Positions 1 through 14,691 of a stretch of DNA of 64,000 nt are shown here, in pieces (within the stretch, counting starts at the first letter, position 1; each line of letters begins with the position of its first letter). A program made the position numbers and the translations under genes. This DNA comes from Styela clava (lineage: Eukaryota; Chordata; Ascidiacea; Stolidobranchia; Styelidae), in assembly GCF_964204865.1 (NCBI RefSeq), contig NC_135252.1:9197383-9261382 (forward strand). Reading direction: 5' to 3'. The notes under the pieces are model-generated. The model did no database searches. It saw nothing but the letters and a program-made list of their open reading frames with translations, and was not told the DNA's origin.

Positions 1-2715
1 AGCGCTTCATTGAAAGCATGCAACTATTTAATCGCTACTCTTTCATGTTTAAGTTGGAGAAAAATCTTACTTTTAGATATAAGAGATTTTGCTTTTGTTC
101 TCTCACAATAGAACGTAACAGTTCGACATTTTGTCAAAATTTTATGTATTCAAGATTGTGTCATAGAATCATCATTGATTACGATTTCATCCACCCATAA
201 GTTCCGTGTGTGTCAAATTGGACTCTTAGCCCGCCAAAACACGGATTCTTTGCATTTCTATCCTTCCTAAAAATATCGTTGATTGAACTAAAAACACGAA
301 TATAATTTATACCAAGAATGAAGCAGAGTTATTTCGAAAGCCAATATCTATTGTTTCTTTTATTTATTGTTACCGTACTCGTGATGCAAAAGATGCACTC
401 GGATTCTTTCCGACATATTTATTTCCCGGTTAGAATTTTTGCATATTAGTAATGTCGATGGTTACAGTACTCTGACGTAACCGGAACCTCTTTAAACCGA
501 ATACTTTACGTACGTTACTATACTTTACTTATATATACGTGAACAAGGATTAACCTTCAAATTCAATACTTCTGGGAATGGTTTGAAAGGATAAACTGAA
601 TTTTCCAAGTTGATGGTTACGAATTTTTTTTAACTTGTGCAGTCATAGATATTTGGTTAAACATTTGATTCGGCTGAGGTATATTCGGCAGGCACTTTCT
701 CACCACTATTGGGAATTCTTGTAATTAAATTCGTTTTTATATAGGTTTCTTTGCTTATGTGTATAGACGCAAAAATATCTTATGCATAACTATAATGATT
801 GAGGTATTCTTCAATTTTTCCATACATTTGAACAAGAAGGTTTCTACAGAATTCGATTCTACTGAATATTTGCGATATTGATATCTTAGATAATCATCTT
901 GATTAGCTGTTCACGTGTTTCGAAGACACGTACAACAGAAGGGTAAATATTAGTCTCAGAATTCACGTTTTTTGTTAAATGTTCTATCTCTATATCTTCA
1001 TAAACATATTAAAGCGACGGTTAATCTTTCACCACTATTGTTTATACCGCTAAGCCATGCTGAACATGCTGTTCCGAGAACGTATAATGTCGAGAATGAT
1101 GCGCTAAAAGGTCAACAATGGCCCAGAGCAACAAGTCACACAAAGCCGCCTAAAAAGTGTGCTAGACAAGCTCACCCAATTCGTACTAATGTATCAGTCG
1201 ATTTTTGTGTGATTATTTGTTCACCTTGCCAAACACTAACTACCATAGTATCAACGTAATACTTACCATAATTCGACAACTTAGCAAAAATGACGGAGGA
1301 TTTATTTTTTTCTAACAGCGATATATATATATATATATTGAAATTGGAAAATTTGGCAGTTATATCATGTAGCATCTAACACATTGTTCCTGTGAATTGC
1401 TAGCTAAGCAAGTTTTAGGACGCAAATGAGCAGGATGCTTCGATTGTTATCAGTATGTTAATTTTCTGTACCGCATGAAAGTGAATTGCTCAAATATCTT
1501 AAATGAAATCTAAATTAAGGGCCGGATAAGATTGTATATTCATTTTAAGGATTAAAGTAGATAATACGATTGAGGTGTATACTGGAACACAGACTTTTGC
1601 CCGTTCACTCTTCAGTACTAGCTCAACTTCATCGTTTTAATCCTGTAATCTGGAGGAAGCTGTTAGCATATGCGATAAACAAACACGCAAATCACCACAA
1701 AAAACTAGGACTCTATCACTCTTCTCTCATCTCGTTTGTCGTTACAGGATATATCACTCACCTATGGCATTTCAAATATTAGACTATAACAAGAGCTGTA
1801 TCTGATGAAAAAGTGAATGACTATAACAAAAGTGAATGACACATCCCAAATTCCGCGTAATACCCTTGAAACGTTTGATGTCAATGCGTCAGATAGCATG
1901 AAACACGATCTGATAAAGACGGATAATAATTGTCGTGATGATGTTACTACCCGGACGAAGATCAAGTAATCGTTATGCATAGTTCATTGTTACAAAAAAT
2001 TTATTAGATGTTCACAACACGCAACATTAATTAATTAAGTAAGTAAACAAAATAATATTGCTGAAAAAATTAAAATAAATATTGACAAGGTATTCACATA
2101 CTGCACGCTGAAACTGCAGTCTTAAACATATCGATTCAACGTACAATATAATATGCGCCAGGCACATCAAAACTCGAATGCATTTATCAATTTGATAGCT
2201 GGTTTTATTGATATGGTGACACTTCGAAATAAATATTTTTAAAATGGTTCAACTATGTAAAACAATACCGTGGGAGTACTACTATATAGAAAGACATCTG
2301 TCTAGAAAAAATCCTTGAAATTTCAGCACAGCCCTGGATGATAGTTGAATATGTGAACTGATTGTTGGGATGGCATATGGAATGCGTTCTTCATTGAATC
2401 TGATTAACGTAAAATGTCACAAGCAATAACACTGTCTGCTAAACTAAGGTTTCAAAGTCAATATGAGTAGTATCAGTCGAAGAGTATGATTGAAACACCA
2501 TGAAGTGAAACCAGTGTGTATCCTTAAAAATTTTGATACGATACTAATATCATCGCTCTTAAAAAATTGGTCCATCTTCGTTTTACAAACCTTTCTCTTG
2601 TTCTTATTCCTCTCTGAATCGCGATGTACAGTTATCTCCAATGTGATAAGTATTGCGATTGCTTTGTTTTGCAAGACAATTACGCATTGACGAAATAGTT
2701 ACATACATGGAAGTG
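1..2715. other. Intergenic / 3' flank of receptor gene, no supported gene
   Basis: AT-rich sequence with short open frames on both strands but no recognisable protein motif, no paired splice signals joining them and no repeat with clear termini. A short TA microsatellite lies near 1321-1338. The distal part up to 2715 should include the 3' UTR of the receptor gene on the minus strand. I saw no canonical polyadenylation hexamer close to its stop codon. Confidence 0.5.
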
Positions 2716-5700
2716 TCAACGTGGATCTTGTCTTTTAATCACATAATTTGTTGATAAAAACACGGAGTTGCAACTTGCTGCTCGCTTGGCAGGAATTTTT
2801 GTTATGACTTGTGATGAATTACTACACTCTGAACTTACTGATCCATTTAATGTTGATGTTGACAAACATGTATCGGTGGACACAGTGCGACTTGATGACG
2901 GCACGTCGCTTCCAACGCTTTCAGAATGATCCATATTTTTATCGTAAGGAAATCCCGACTGTAAATATCCGGTTCTTTCATTACTCAATGTTGTTGATGC
3001 ATTTTCTGTTGATTTGATATTTTTATGCTCAGATTTTCTTTTCTTCTTTGTTTCTGATGACATAGTTGTACGTCTGGTTCTTCTGCTACGAAAAGATCTT
3101 TCTGCTTTGCTGACACGTAAGTCACAAAAAGCAGGGCATATCCAGGAAAACAAAAATGATATGGCATCGCATAAGAAGTCGAACATTGCTCTACGGAATT
3201 CCTTGTGACAAGCATTGTATACAATGACATTTATGAAGCTGCCACAGACCAATATGTAGTAAGCGGAAAACAGCAAATTCACGATATGTTGCTCCATGCA
3301 CAAAGGGTTGTCATACGACGTTACGCTGATGACAATCAGGCAAACCAACATCGGTAAAACCGTTATGGTTAACATCAGCAGAACTATGCTCACAGTTCGC
3401 AAAATGTCTCTCTCAAGTCGTCCGATTTTACCGCTAACTGTAGGACTTCCGTTTCTAGATCGACTCATCTGTCGAAGCATTCCTCTGCTGTGATAAGCAG
3501 TCAACAAAGTTAGCATCCAAGTCGCGAAAAATGGAATTCCCCAAACAAGAACAGCGTATAGAATCACGTGGATATATCTACAAAAGATAAACAGTGGTTT
3601 TAGCAAGAATATACTATGAAAGCCGAATAGTCATTGGTTTTACATTTCGTTCGTGTTTTCAAACCTTAAATTCTTTTGAACTTTCACGATGATGTTATAA
3701 ATTTCAAATGCGGATCAAAGAGGCAATCTATGCGATTAGCCGATTACCGATTCATTTGATCAAAAAGCAGAATCAGAATCGATTCATTTGATTACAAATC
3801 AGAATTATAATTGGAAAAACTATAAACTGTGGAATTAGTCATGCTAATCTTAACTCCTTCATATACGTGTTAGCACGATGTGCAATCGTGTACTAACATA
3901 TATTTTTAACCCGACAATTTACTTTTTCTCTCATTAAAAGTATTTCATGTCACGGTAAAATCAAACGAGAAACATAGATCTGTTATTGGAAAAGAGGTGA
4001 ACCTATAAACCGCTTTGCTGAATTGTTGTTAGGTATCTTGATTTTCTGTTAAAATACGTGACTTCTTCCAACATAAAAATTCAGTAAGTAAAGATGAAAG
4101 TGGGCTCCTAATGGTTTTTACTTCTATTTGTTTTTTTAATTTTTGAATAAATAATATGGCAGCAATCAATATACTAAAAACATTTTTACCTTGCCAAGAA
4201 AGCTTCTTCACGTGACATGTGCTGTAAATAAAAGGTAGTCCTTGTTAAGTTTTTCCTGATTAAACCAATTAAATAACAAAGCGCGTCCACACGCTGGTGG
4301 TGCGTCCCACTTGAAACTACTACTTAAGGCGTCAACCTTTGAGATTTACCGACTAATTACCGACAAGAAAGCAATATTTTGAATAAATGACCTTCTAAAA
4401 TTATTTAAAACGCCTGTATTCAAAGTATTATTACGGTTATAATGAATACGTTCTTGTCTGGATATGTAGGTGTCAGTTACTTTGTTATACTTGGTTTCGT
4501 ATTATGGTTTCATAATCAAATTGAAAATTATCTTATTCTATACATTTCGTCTGAATATAATCTTCTGTTTAACCACCGCGAAGATATACAACACCGATTG
4601 GAATAGGTTCGTCCAATAAAAGAGTACTTTTATATGTGGTTTTAAAATTGTATGTTGTCGAGTCAATTAGATTTTTGCAAAAGAGGAGATAAAGTTCATT
4701 GAAATTCTTTAATATTGTAACGAACAAATTATTTCTTTTCTATGAAAAGTTGTTCTGATCAAAACGAACTGGATTAGAGATTACTCCTGTACGGCATACC
4801 AATTAAACCATGACTTAAAATTTACTACCAAATTCTAATAACCGAGGCTAATCATTTTTTTTAAATGACGACTGGCTTTTTTCTTGTGGCCTCTGATTTG
4901 GAGTAACAAGGTTGTAGCCAAATGTAAATAGGTGTATTTGAATCGCTTAACCAAATCGAAATTTCAATCTTAATAATACCAGGTAAAACTCAATTTTTTA
5001 TCGGGTTCTTTGGATGTATGAGCAAAACACACCCGTTAATCGATATCCATTTCGGCAAGTCATTTCAGGGACAGAAATCAATAACTGTTAAATTTAAAGT
5101 GATGATATTTTTTTACTTTCATGATTTTCGCAAATTTGTGTTACGAAGCAAACTTTGTATGATAAACAATGTCTATAAAATGCATACCGATCCAATAGGT
5201 TCCAAAATAGGAAAGTATGAAAACGTAGTGTAGCTGAGACCGTATCGAACGTATTCATAAGCTAATATTGGAAGAGCTGACACCGAGAGGGCAAAAATCC
5301 AAACTACTGCTATGAGGCCAATTGCTCGTTTTGTTGTCATTAAATCCCCGATCCGATATTGCATAGGCCATCTTATTGATAGAAAACTGTCGACACTCAG
5401 CAGGAGTACGCTAAATATAAAGTAAAATTAATGTATTTGCTTGTGAACGAAACAACACCAATCGCGAAGTGTTTCTTTGATTCATTTTTTGTTGCCTATT
5501 TTCCTAACGTTCTAAAACCCAAAATTATTTTATACGTATAAATGGATAAAGCATATTATGTGTTTCAAGCAGAAATATAATATTCTAATTGTGAAAAAAA
5601 TTAATATAATAAACGTGATTTTAATTCTGCTCAAAAGTTAGTAGAATGCCTATATAACAAAACAACTATTTTTTAAAAAGGCTCTGTATGTTTTGCAAAA

Positions 5701-8700
5701 AAAAAAACGAAGTCAGTTGCAGTGTTTTTCAGACATTTTTGTTTTTAACCTAAATCATCTATATCCCATGCATATTTCTACATCCCAACTGCATATAGTA
5801 AATTATTCTAAATAATGGGAACATAAAAAAGTGTCATGTACAGCTGATTCAAAGATTCATAGCCCGATAAAAAACCGCGAAAAGAATGACTTTTTGGTAT
5901 GGTACCGACTATTGAAAAAGGTAGTATACTGGCGACGATAAATGAACGCTACCTAACAGATGTCATCAACTGGTCACTTGCTGGCAGTAACTTGTGAATT
6001 AGGCATCTAAGTGGAAACGCCTGATCTTGATTTGAACACACTCGTGTTTCACATTATCCAAGTTTTTAAGTATAATTTGATAAAAATCACGTAGTTTGCC
6101 CATTAATATAAAAGACGTTTAAGATATATATATTTAAAACTTATATGCAATAGTCATGCTTTGGCAATACTCATTTTAGAAAATGGATTAAACCTATCAC
6201 GTCTGAAGTGTCTGGTCTACGATAAACAGTTCAAGGTTTTTCGATCTCGGTAATATTCCCAGCGGAACAAAATCGGATAATGCGCCTTCTGGGAACTTCA
6301 ATTACGTCGTTATTTGGCCCCGTCGACATATACGAAAATAAAAGGAAAATTTAAAAACAACAAAAACATTGAATTTGATTGCAAATAACACGTAACGAAA
6401 ATCGGCACTTTACCGTAGACGGTCATTTTCATCTGGAAAATAGACGACGAGTAATATACTCGAGGATCAATAACAAATTTTGAGATAACAAATTGGTTCG
6501 AAAAATTGGTAAATTTAATATTGTCACATGTCATATTATTTTTTTTCCGCGAAAATATGCTTACGCTATAAACAAATATGCTACACACCTGTATACTGTC
6601 ACGACTTGTGATAAAACTGCACATATTCCAAAAAATGCTGCTTCCGAGTAAACGGGTTCCAATCTTCGTAATTGAAGAAGCTGAGTAATGTCTTCATCGT
6701 TGAAGTGAATAAATCTTACAAGATTGGAGCTTATATTTGTAAGAACAAAAGTTCCCGTAAACAAGTCTGTTAAAATATACAATTTTGGTTTTGTGAGGTA
6801 CAATAAAGACTGACAATAAGGTACAATAAAGACAACTGATAGAAACTGAATAATTTAATTGAAATCAATTTCATGGTCTGTGTCAGGTTCCGAAACCCAT
6901 TAAATCAGTATATATAAACTTTTAAAAAAAAAATTGAAATTACAAGTGTAATGTAATCTACGTGCGGATTGAATGAAACTTTATCATCAAATTTAGTTAT
7001 GAAACTCCCAAGAGAAGTATTGATTCATTGTTTATACAACGAAATACCGTTATCATATGTCAGGACGTCATTCGGTGTCAGTAATAAAATGATTCTAATT
7101 CGTTAAAATCGAATTATATCGAAATTCTCTCAAATGAAATAAAAATGACGTCAATGCGGTATGGGATTTTAAACTGATAATATCGAATCCTTGCAACTCA
7201 CCAGCAATGGCTAGAGATATCTTGAAATATCCATGAGGTTTTCGTAAAGATCTTGTCCGTAATGTTACGACGATGATTATCGAATTACTTATAATGACGA
7301 CGACAGCTAATATGACAACAAAGGCGATTATCATGCTGACTGAAGTCGGGTCACAGGTTACTTCAAGACTTTTTATCAGAGCTTCAGGGTCATTTGTGAT
7401 CTTTGCTGAGGTTTCTTTCTCGTATGAAAAAGCATCATAATTGACTACATCATCAACAGCGGTAACTTTGAGACGACACGCAGGAAAGACTCCACATCGC
7501 TTTAGAAGGGGAACTATATGCGGGACGTCAAGATTTGCTAAAAATCGAATACGATATGTTATAGATTTTGCAAAACTGAAATATTTTTACAAAATCAACA
7601 TTAATGCGCAAATATATTTTAAAATTTCCTAACATACACTATTATCTTTCTACATTATAAGATTTTGATTTATAAAATTTAAATTTTATGTGACATTGAA
7701 TTTCTTAAATGCAGCTTATATTGGCGGAATTTGGTATCGAATTACAAAAATCTCCATTCAATTCACCTGAAATGTTGAAAGACGGCATTATTCTTTCTGA
7801 TGACACTTGATCACTCGTAAGAGTAAATTCAATTCCCACCCCGGTATTTGTTCTGAAAATTGAAGTATTTTTACAAATTAACATTCATGAAAAAAGATAT
7901 AAAGAAAAATGTTTATTTGCTACAGAAGAATATATCAGTGTTTCCAGCATTTTTTCACCTTGCATAGATAAGTAAATTTGTGACAAATTGTTTTACAATT
8001 ATCGAATTTGGAAGGACTAAAAAATCAATTCTGGCATAGAGTGGTTTTCGTACCGATGAACAGCTGATAACGAGGAAGGACAAATACAAATGCTTACTAT
8101 AGCTGTATTTTTCAGATCATGTATTACTGCCACACAGACATAAATTTGCGACTTACATATTTTTCTCTAAAATTGTGATTTCTGGATTTCCAAATTTATC
8201 CTCATGTATGATGGTGTTTGGCTGAGGGAAGAAAGGAGGTTTGAAGACCAAGAAACGACTGCTATCCAGTTCATTATGGCCATATTCTTCTGTAGTCTCC
8301 GACTTTATTGTTGAATTTGGTGAATCATTTCCGACGTCGTGAACAATCCGACTGTTATTTAGTAATGAATTGTCCCTGAATATTACAAAAATACGTATTA
8401 ATATTTGAACCGATTAGTGTTAGTTGTTAAGTGTTAATAGGAAAAAGTAAACTTACGAATTGATAAAATGTTCTTCCAATATTGGGTTGTCGCTTTCAAG
8501 CAACTCAACATTTGGTACTTCTGAGGTATTGGACGCTTCGGACGTTCGGACTGTTGTCATTATTGTATAGTCATCATTCTCTGGTATTTCATCTCCTGAT
8601 TGTGTCGTAACTTCAAGATCGCTACCATACAAACAATGCAATTCTGTACAATTGAATCCTGGCATAGCCGGCTCGCCCGGTTCCCCAGAATACATCCCTA

Positions 8701-9127
8701 TTAGCGATTGATTCATACGTACACCATATAAACTGAGAAGGACAGCTTCCAAGCCACTGACATCGGGAGTGTCGTTGTTATCTGATTCAGTGTGGGCGTC
8801 AGAATTTTCGGAATCGGAGACGTCTTCCGCCGTTTCTGAATTTTCATCTATATTGGAGTATGCCACAGGAGTCTCAGCCGGAGATGAGGATTCGAAATTT
8901 TCAGTTTCTTTTGCAGTGATAACATGTCCTGGACTACTTATTTCCTGGCTTACACCCGGCTCTCGATGAACGTTTTCATTTCTAGGTTTTGTCACTATTT
9001 CATATGGAGAATCATAAGCGACTGGATCGGAAGCGACGCCAATGTGAGAGGTACCTTCATGATTTTCATCGTGGGCCGAAATCCACGGAAGAAGACATAG
9101 CAGTAAAATGTTTGTTGAACGCTTCAT
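2716..9127 (-). CDS. Atypical class A (rhodopsin-like) orphan GPCR with ~390-residue ectodomain, 8 coding exons
   Basis: Coding exons: 9127-8457, 8375-8157, 7852-7767, 7537-7202, 6766-6589, 5410-5188, 4221-4190, 3577-2716. All phases fit, giving 868 aa. The protein starts at MKRSTN with a signal peptide. An acidic, Ser/Thr-rich ectodomain runs to about residue 390, followed by seven membrane segments (TM1 ~394-416) and a ~165-residue basic, Ser-rich tail. Class A marks present are N1.50 (ISNS), D2.50 (LAIAD, D438) and W4.50. Other key marks are altered: E/DRY is DSF (504-506), NPxxY is NVIVY (698-702), CWxP is missing from TM6, and the TM3 and ECL2 cysteines are absent. It would act at the plasma membrane. 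Ligand and G protein cannot be inferred. Start choice: the only in-frame Met directly before a hydrophobic leader. A 5' non-coding exon is possible. I do not recognise a specific orthologue. Confidence 0.9.
4190..4221 (-). other. 32-nt micro-exon of the GPCR gene (ECL2 segment)
   Basis: A tttatttacag acceptor and a GTAAAA donor enclose 32 nt encoding HMSREEAFLA plus two bases of the next codon. The preceding exon ends in phase 0 (GGATCG before GTATGC) and the next exon (3577) needs two upstream bases. Only this micro-exon, or one of equal phase, restores the frame between TM4 and TM5. It supplies most of extracellular loop 2. Confidence 0.85.
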
Positions 9128-12100
9128 CACAGACGTATTATACACAAATTAAGTTTCGTATATTGATATTAGGCTTGATATTAGTTTTGTCAAAGTTTAT
9201 CAAGCATTGTCTGAATAACGAGCTGAAGTTATGTTTCAACCTCGCTCAATTTCTTGAATCTGTGAACAATATAATTTATCAAATATCAGAGTTAGACAGA
9301 AGTATCAAAATATTTTATATAGACATAACTAAAATATAAATAACTTTCATTTTCTCTGAACAAGTTCGATAAACTTTTTAAGCAGTGTAAAGTCATGGAT
9401 GCGACATATGGCTATTGCCAAACAGGTTTTACAGTAAAACTAGCAATGAGTATATATATACAGTACATGAAAAATATGGAATTGTCACAAAAAGGTTCTA
9501 AGATTACAAACATCACAAGGCAGGATATATTCTCCTATAAGTTATTAGAAATACTTTCGTTGCGAAAAATAGATACCCATTCTAGTGCTCGCGTGGATAA
9601 ATAGAAAAATGGTTGACAATCCCAGTTTCGAAGTAATCGCGAGGTATTATGCCTTTTTAGGGTCGATAAAAATATTCGGCTATTTTTTTTAAAATAATGT
9701 CATGTATCTTACATATTTGAATATAACTCGTCTTTGAAATAAACTCGTTTACATATATAAATATAGTATCTTCTGAGAATCAAAAAAATCTCATCTAGTA
9801 TTGCGGTTTAATAAATGTTAAGTATCGTTCAAGTTTTTGTACTGAAAGTATTAATATTACAATATTCTATTGGATTCTCCTTTCAATAATTTTCAATTTC
9901 ATGAATTCTTGCTCAACGTAAAGAATAGGAAGTTAGTATATAAATATCTTCTTATCAAGAAATTTGAGCAATTTCGAACCAGTCTCCATTGGATTAGCTA
10001 TTCCCGATGCTCTTTGTTAGATTCTCGCTCATTTTTTTGTAATTGTCATAAAGAAACACTTTTTAGGAAATCATAATGTTTAGAATAAATATTTAATGTA
10101 TTTATGGAGAATTATACGATGAATTATAAACAATTATAAACAGTTATGAAAAAAATTATGTTGGATATTTAGAGTGTTACATAAAAATCTAGGACGGAAT
10201 ATTTCAACGACATTGGGCTATCAATGTTGAATGCATTACCTAAGACTGCTCATACGGATGGATTTCGGGGTTTATCCAACATCCTTTTTCTAAGTATAAC
10301 ATAAAATATATTATTAAAATCAGAAAAATAACCAGTTTACCGAACCTTCGTCTACTATAGCTTTCTCCATTATTTTCACTTCATGTCGTTCTGATACGAA
10401 CATCTGATAAAAGTAACATTACCTTTCCTACCGGTGGTTCTATACAAGATAAACCATAACAAGAAAGCGTAGTGACAAAATAGAACATGTAAATGAGAGA
10501 ATATGATAGTTTTGCCGGAGGCGTAATGCGTCGTCATAGTCCGTTCACGGAAAACATTTAGGTAAACCCTGATAATTACAAGGAGAAACATGAATCCGTC
10601 TCACGCAATGTGTTCAAATCATACTCACACAAATGACTTAGCTCAAATTACTTTATTGGCGAGTCGGTGTTTGAAATTTTACCAGCCAATGTTAAAACTA
10701 AAAGTGTTGCTTGGTTTCGGTAAATCATTGTAACAACACCTGTCCTAACAATATGGTAAATCATCTAACACATCATTCGCTCAATTTAAATGCATTTGAA
10801 TGTTTTCTTCGTTTCCTAAACAAAGTGTATGAGTAATAGCTTAAAATAATTAAATAAACAATGAGCTTTCTTCTCGGAAAAACTCGAGGGCTCACGAGTT
10901 TTTGATTGAAATGACTATTTACTTCGAACGAAATTTTGGCATTTTTGTACATTATTTATTTTATCAGTACTATGTTCTGTCAAGTTTGTTCTGTTGTAAT
11001 GTAAAGTGCTCACTAAGAAAAAACAATAAAGATTGTTGCCCGCACGAGTGGTGTAGTTTTTTCTCCTGACCTTCAAGTAGTTTTTTACAAAGAGGATTAT
11101 ATGTTAAAAGTAGATTACAATAACAACTTCAAGGTTAATTTAATCTTCTGTATGTTAACCACAGTAACGTATTCTTTTGTTTCAAATTGTGTGAAAACGC
11201 CCATCGAGACATATTTTGTATAAACAGTGCCGACGACTTTTTCTATGTTTTTTTTTCCTTTCTGCATAGCACCTGACCACAGTCTTGACTGTTCAAAGCG
11301 GTGTAATGAAAAATTCTTTTAATTTTAGTAAAACAAGATGTACAAGTTCAAAAGATCCAGTTATTAAATAAATATATTTTATTGCTATTTAATGTCTGTA
11401 AGAATAATATTATAAGTCGCAAATCAGTCGTCATCAAAGGAAAAACTTGAATAATAAAATCAGACGGTCCCCTTTACTTTTAATAAAAGAAATGCCACTA
11501 ATATTGAATACTAAACTCGAAATTTATTTTTAATTAACTACTTACCGGTAATTGATATTTATGTATCACCAAAACCTATCTTTACTGCTGGCTTTAAATC
11601 CGATTAATGCTAATTTACAATTTTGGATAAAACAAAGTGATTTCAAGTTTAGATGTATGCCAATAGTTCAGGAATGTGTATATGAAGATTATCTAGGTCT
11701 AGGATACTCTCAAATTCAAATATGATGAACTTGGTACATATCAGTCAATGGCGATATTTCAGTCGTAACTAATCAAAAATAACATGAAAGAAACCAGTAT
11801 AACAGTGAAATGGACATGAAGCGACACTTCGACTGTTCACATTAATTATCCGTTATTCTTCTTGATTATTACCAAATTATCGTTTTGCGTAATTGAATTT
11901 TTCGGTATATTTGGAAAAAACGATTAAAAAAAATTCAATATTCAATTCAACACTAAAGAAGAGTCTTTTTAATAGCACCTATCAACACGGATCCTATACA
12001 CAAACGCACGTATTCAGCTATTGTTATTGGATGTTCGGAACTAGACCGGACATCGTTCAGTACTAATATAATATTAGGACATTTGGGACATACGGGGGGT

Positions 12101-14410
12101 AACAATCTTTACCACCCAAAACAATAAACTAAAAAATAAAATGGTATTAAATTTGTTCAAATTCACCTGCAAAAATTGTTGAAATGTTGGAAGCCACGTA
12201 TACAATACCAATAAGCACAACGTGTGCCTGGGGCAGATATTGTGTCATTTATTTAGAAATTATATTTAACTACGAGTCAATCATTCACCACACCATTTAT
12301 TTATGCTGTCAATATGTATGCGTTCAAAGGAGCTGCTATTCTGCAATGTTTCAGTTATATAATTAATACATGTTTACCAACTGAAGACATTTGAATACGA
12401 AAATTGACATTAACAATTGATTTTAAAAATTAGGTTTATCAGAAAACATTGTACTATTCTTTATTTCCTTTTTATAATCTTTCTAAAAATTTAATAAACT
12501 TCTTAATAAATTTTTCGTAATTGTATTTTTTCCTAAATGCAGCAAGGTATATCTATCTATCTACTTACATATATGGGCGTTTTAAATAACCGCGTTTTAT
12601 TGTTCAGATGACACGTCAAGTAATTATGCACGTTAACAAGTTCTTAGTCTTTGTTTCCCTTGAGTATTAAAAGTATTATACTTAATTTCGACAATAAACA
12701 TAATAATAGCTAGATGCTGTACACGCCCATATCAATTATTCAATTGTATTCTTTATTCTTGAATGATTTACAACAAGTTTCATTGCAGTGTGAAATAGAA
12801 CTATTAATTCAATCAATAATAAAACTGAAAAGAAGTTTTCTTGTTTCGAATCAGTGTCATTTATAATTTCTAGAATCAAAATTCTAGAATATAATTTCTA
12901 AAGAATCAAAATCGTCACTATATAACAGACTCCCTGGCTATATTTATGTATAGAATCCTGTTAGGAGCCAGGTTCCAAACACCTAATAAAATTCGAATTC
13001 AATAAAAAACAAGCACGAAACACCATTTTCGTTTTCATATAAAAAAAAAAGAGAAAAGATAATTTAATTTAATGTTAAATTTAATAGTCATGGTAAAGTA
13101 TTTTATTGAAGATTGACTTAATAACTATCGATGTTTTATACTATATAGAGTCTAGCTAGACTATATGACTGTATCGGCTAATAGTACAAATCTTTAAGAC
13201 AAAACTAAACATAATAAATAACCGAAAAATCTCAAAACCGCCATGTAATGGCTATCCAATTGTTCCGTAAGATTACAACACCGCGTAAAACTAAATCGCG
13301 TTTCAACAACCTTTATAGACTTTTTATACTTTTATATGCACCGACGTCGAAAAAATTGATTTCCGTAGTTTAAGCTGATGTTTGAATAAGAAGGCCTCAT
13401 TAATAATTAATAATATTATATTAAAACAGACTTTTATCTGACGTAAAACATTAGTATCTATGAAACACTTTTTATATCGAACGTGGAAAATCCGGGACAT
13501 GTTCATGGTGCGCCTGGTAGTCATTTGACTGATCTGCAAGATCCAATAGACAGATATTTTATTCATCATGAACAAGAATCGAGTTAACTTAGGTTCCAGT
13601 AACCATGTATTAGGTTGAAGTCTAGAATGAACGTGTTTTCACATTTACTCACTCCTCAATACATCTTTCAAAAAATGAAATTAGTATTCCTAAATTCCAG
13701 CATTTCGAGTACTATTTATTCGCGCTGTCGTCACGTCATCGTTTAAATATAGTGCCACCCTTTGTACTTACTGTTCAAGAAATTGTTCGCATTTAATGAC
13801 AATTCACTTCTTACGTCTTGTTTTCTGATACCTAAGAAAACTTTATGATGAATTTTACTATATGATGATAAAGTTATTACTTATTCTCTCATCTTATTGG
13901 AAATATATTATTATCCATTGCATTGCTACACTTTTCATCAAGTCATTTTGATTTAAAACTTCTGAACTATAAAATTTCAGTCCTTAAGTACATATATATA
14001 ACTTTAAACATAAATCATTTGCGATTTTACTTATTATTATGGTATTTGTATATTTCAACGATTTCATTTCTCGTTAAGCAAAATCGATAATGCAAAATTT
14101 TTTTTTTTAAATGTGACCATTTCAAACAAAATAAGATTGATTTTTACAGAGTTGAAGCTGAAATTGAGAAATCGTTATAGTCCATCGAGAATCGTAAAGA
14201 TAAATCTGAAGGTACAACTATTACTGCGCGACTATTTAATGTGGCGCCCCTCACAAATTTCTTTTTCTGTTGTGCTACCTATAAACAGTAATATTTATAT
14301 AAAATAAGTATTTTTTTGAAGTTACTCTGGCAATAAATAATCAACTCTTTTCAAGCCTATAGCGACGCTGTACTCAAATCACTCAACTAACATATCATGG
14401 TGCAATAAAT
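9128..14410. other. Gene-poor region upstream of the GPCR
   Basis: About 5.3 kb of AT-rich sequence. It should contain the receptor promoter and any 5' UTR exon next to 9127, but I could not pick out a core promoter motif. Short open frames show no family signature and no matching splice sites. No tandem repeat or transposon terminus was recognised. Confidence 0.4.
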
Positions 14411-14691
14411 CAGGGGTGTGCAACCTACGGGCCGCGGGCCAAGTGTGGCCCACAGGAAAAATTGAGGAGGAGTCCCAATTTTGAATGATGTGCGGCTGCG
14501 AAACTGGTACGTGCGAATAATTCCAATCCTTTTGCACTGCTAAGCCTACAAATGAGTCCAATGTATTATATATATATGAAATGCCCTAACAACTACCTAC
14601 CAAAATTTTTGTGCTGCAACTACTAGAAAGCCTAGGGTAAATATAGGTGCGGGCCGCGCGTTCACCTAGTTATATGTATCTGGCCCTCCTG
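14411..14691. mobile_element. hAT-like MITE, ~281 bp
   Basis: Starts CAGGGGTGTGCAACC and ends TCTGGCCCTCCTG, with GC-rich subterminal repeats (GGGCCGCGGGCC). Flanks CAATAAAT and TAATAAAC resemble a decayed 8-bp target duplication (6 of 8). There is no coding capacity. Termini and target size fit a non-autonomous hAT element. Confidence 0.6.

Noticed and set aside
972-1375. Overlapping frames at 972-1259 (+) and 1172-1375 (-)
   Set aside because: The plus-strand frame begins at a non-ATG codon, and neither has a recognisable motif or splice partner; length is within chance for this composition.
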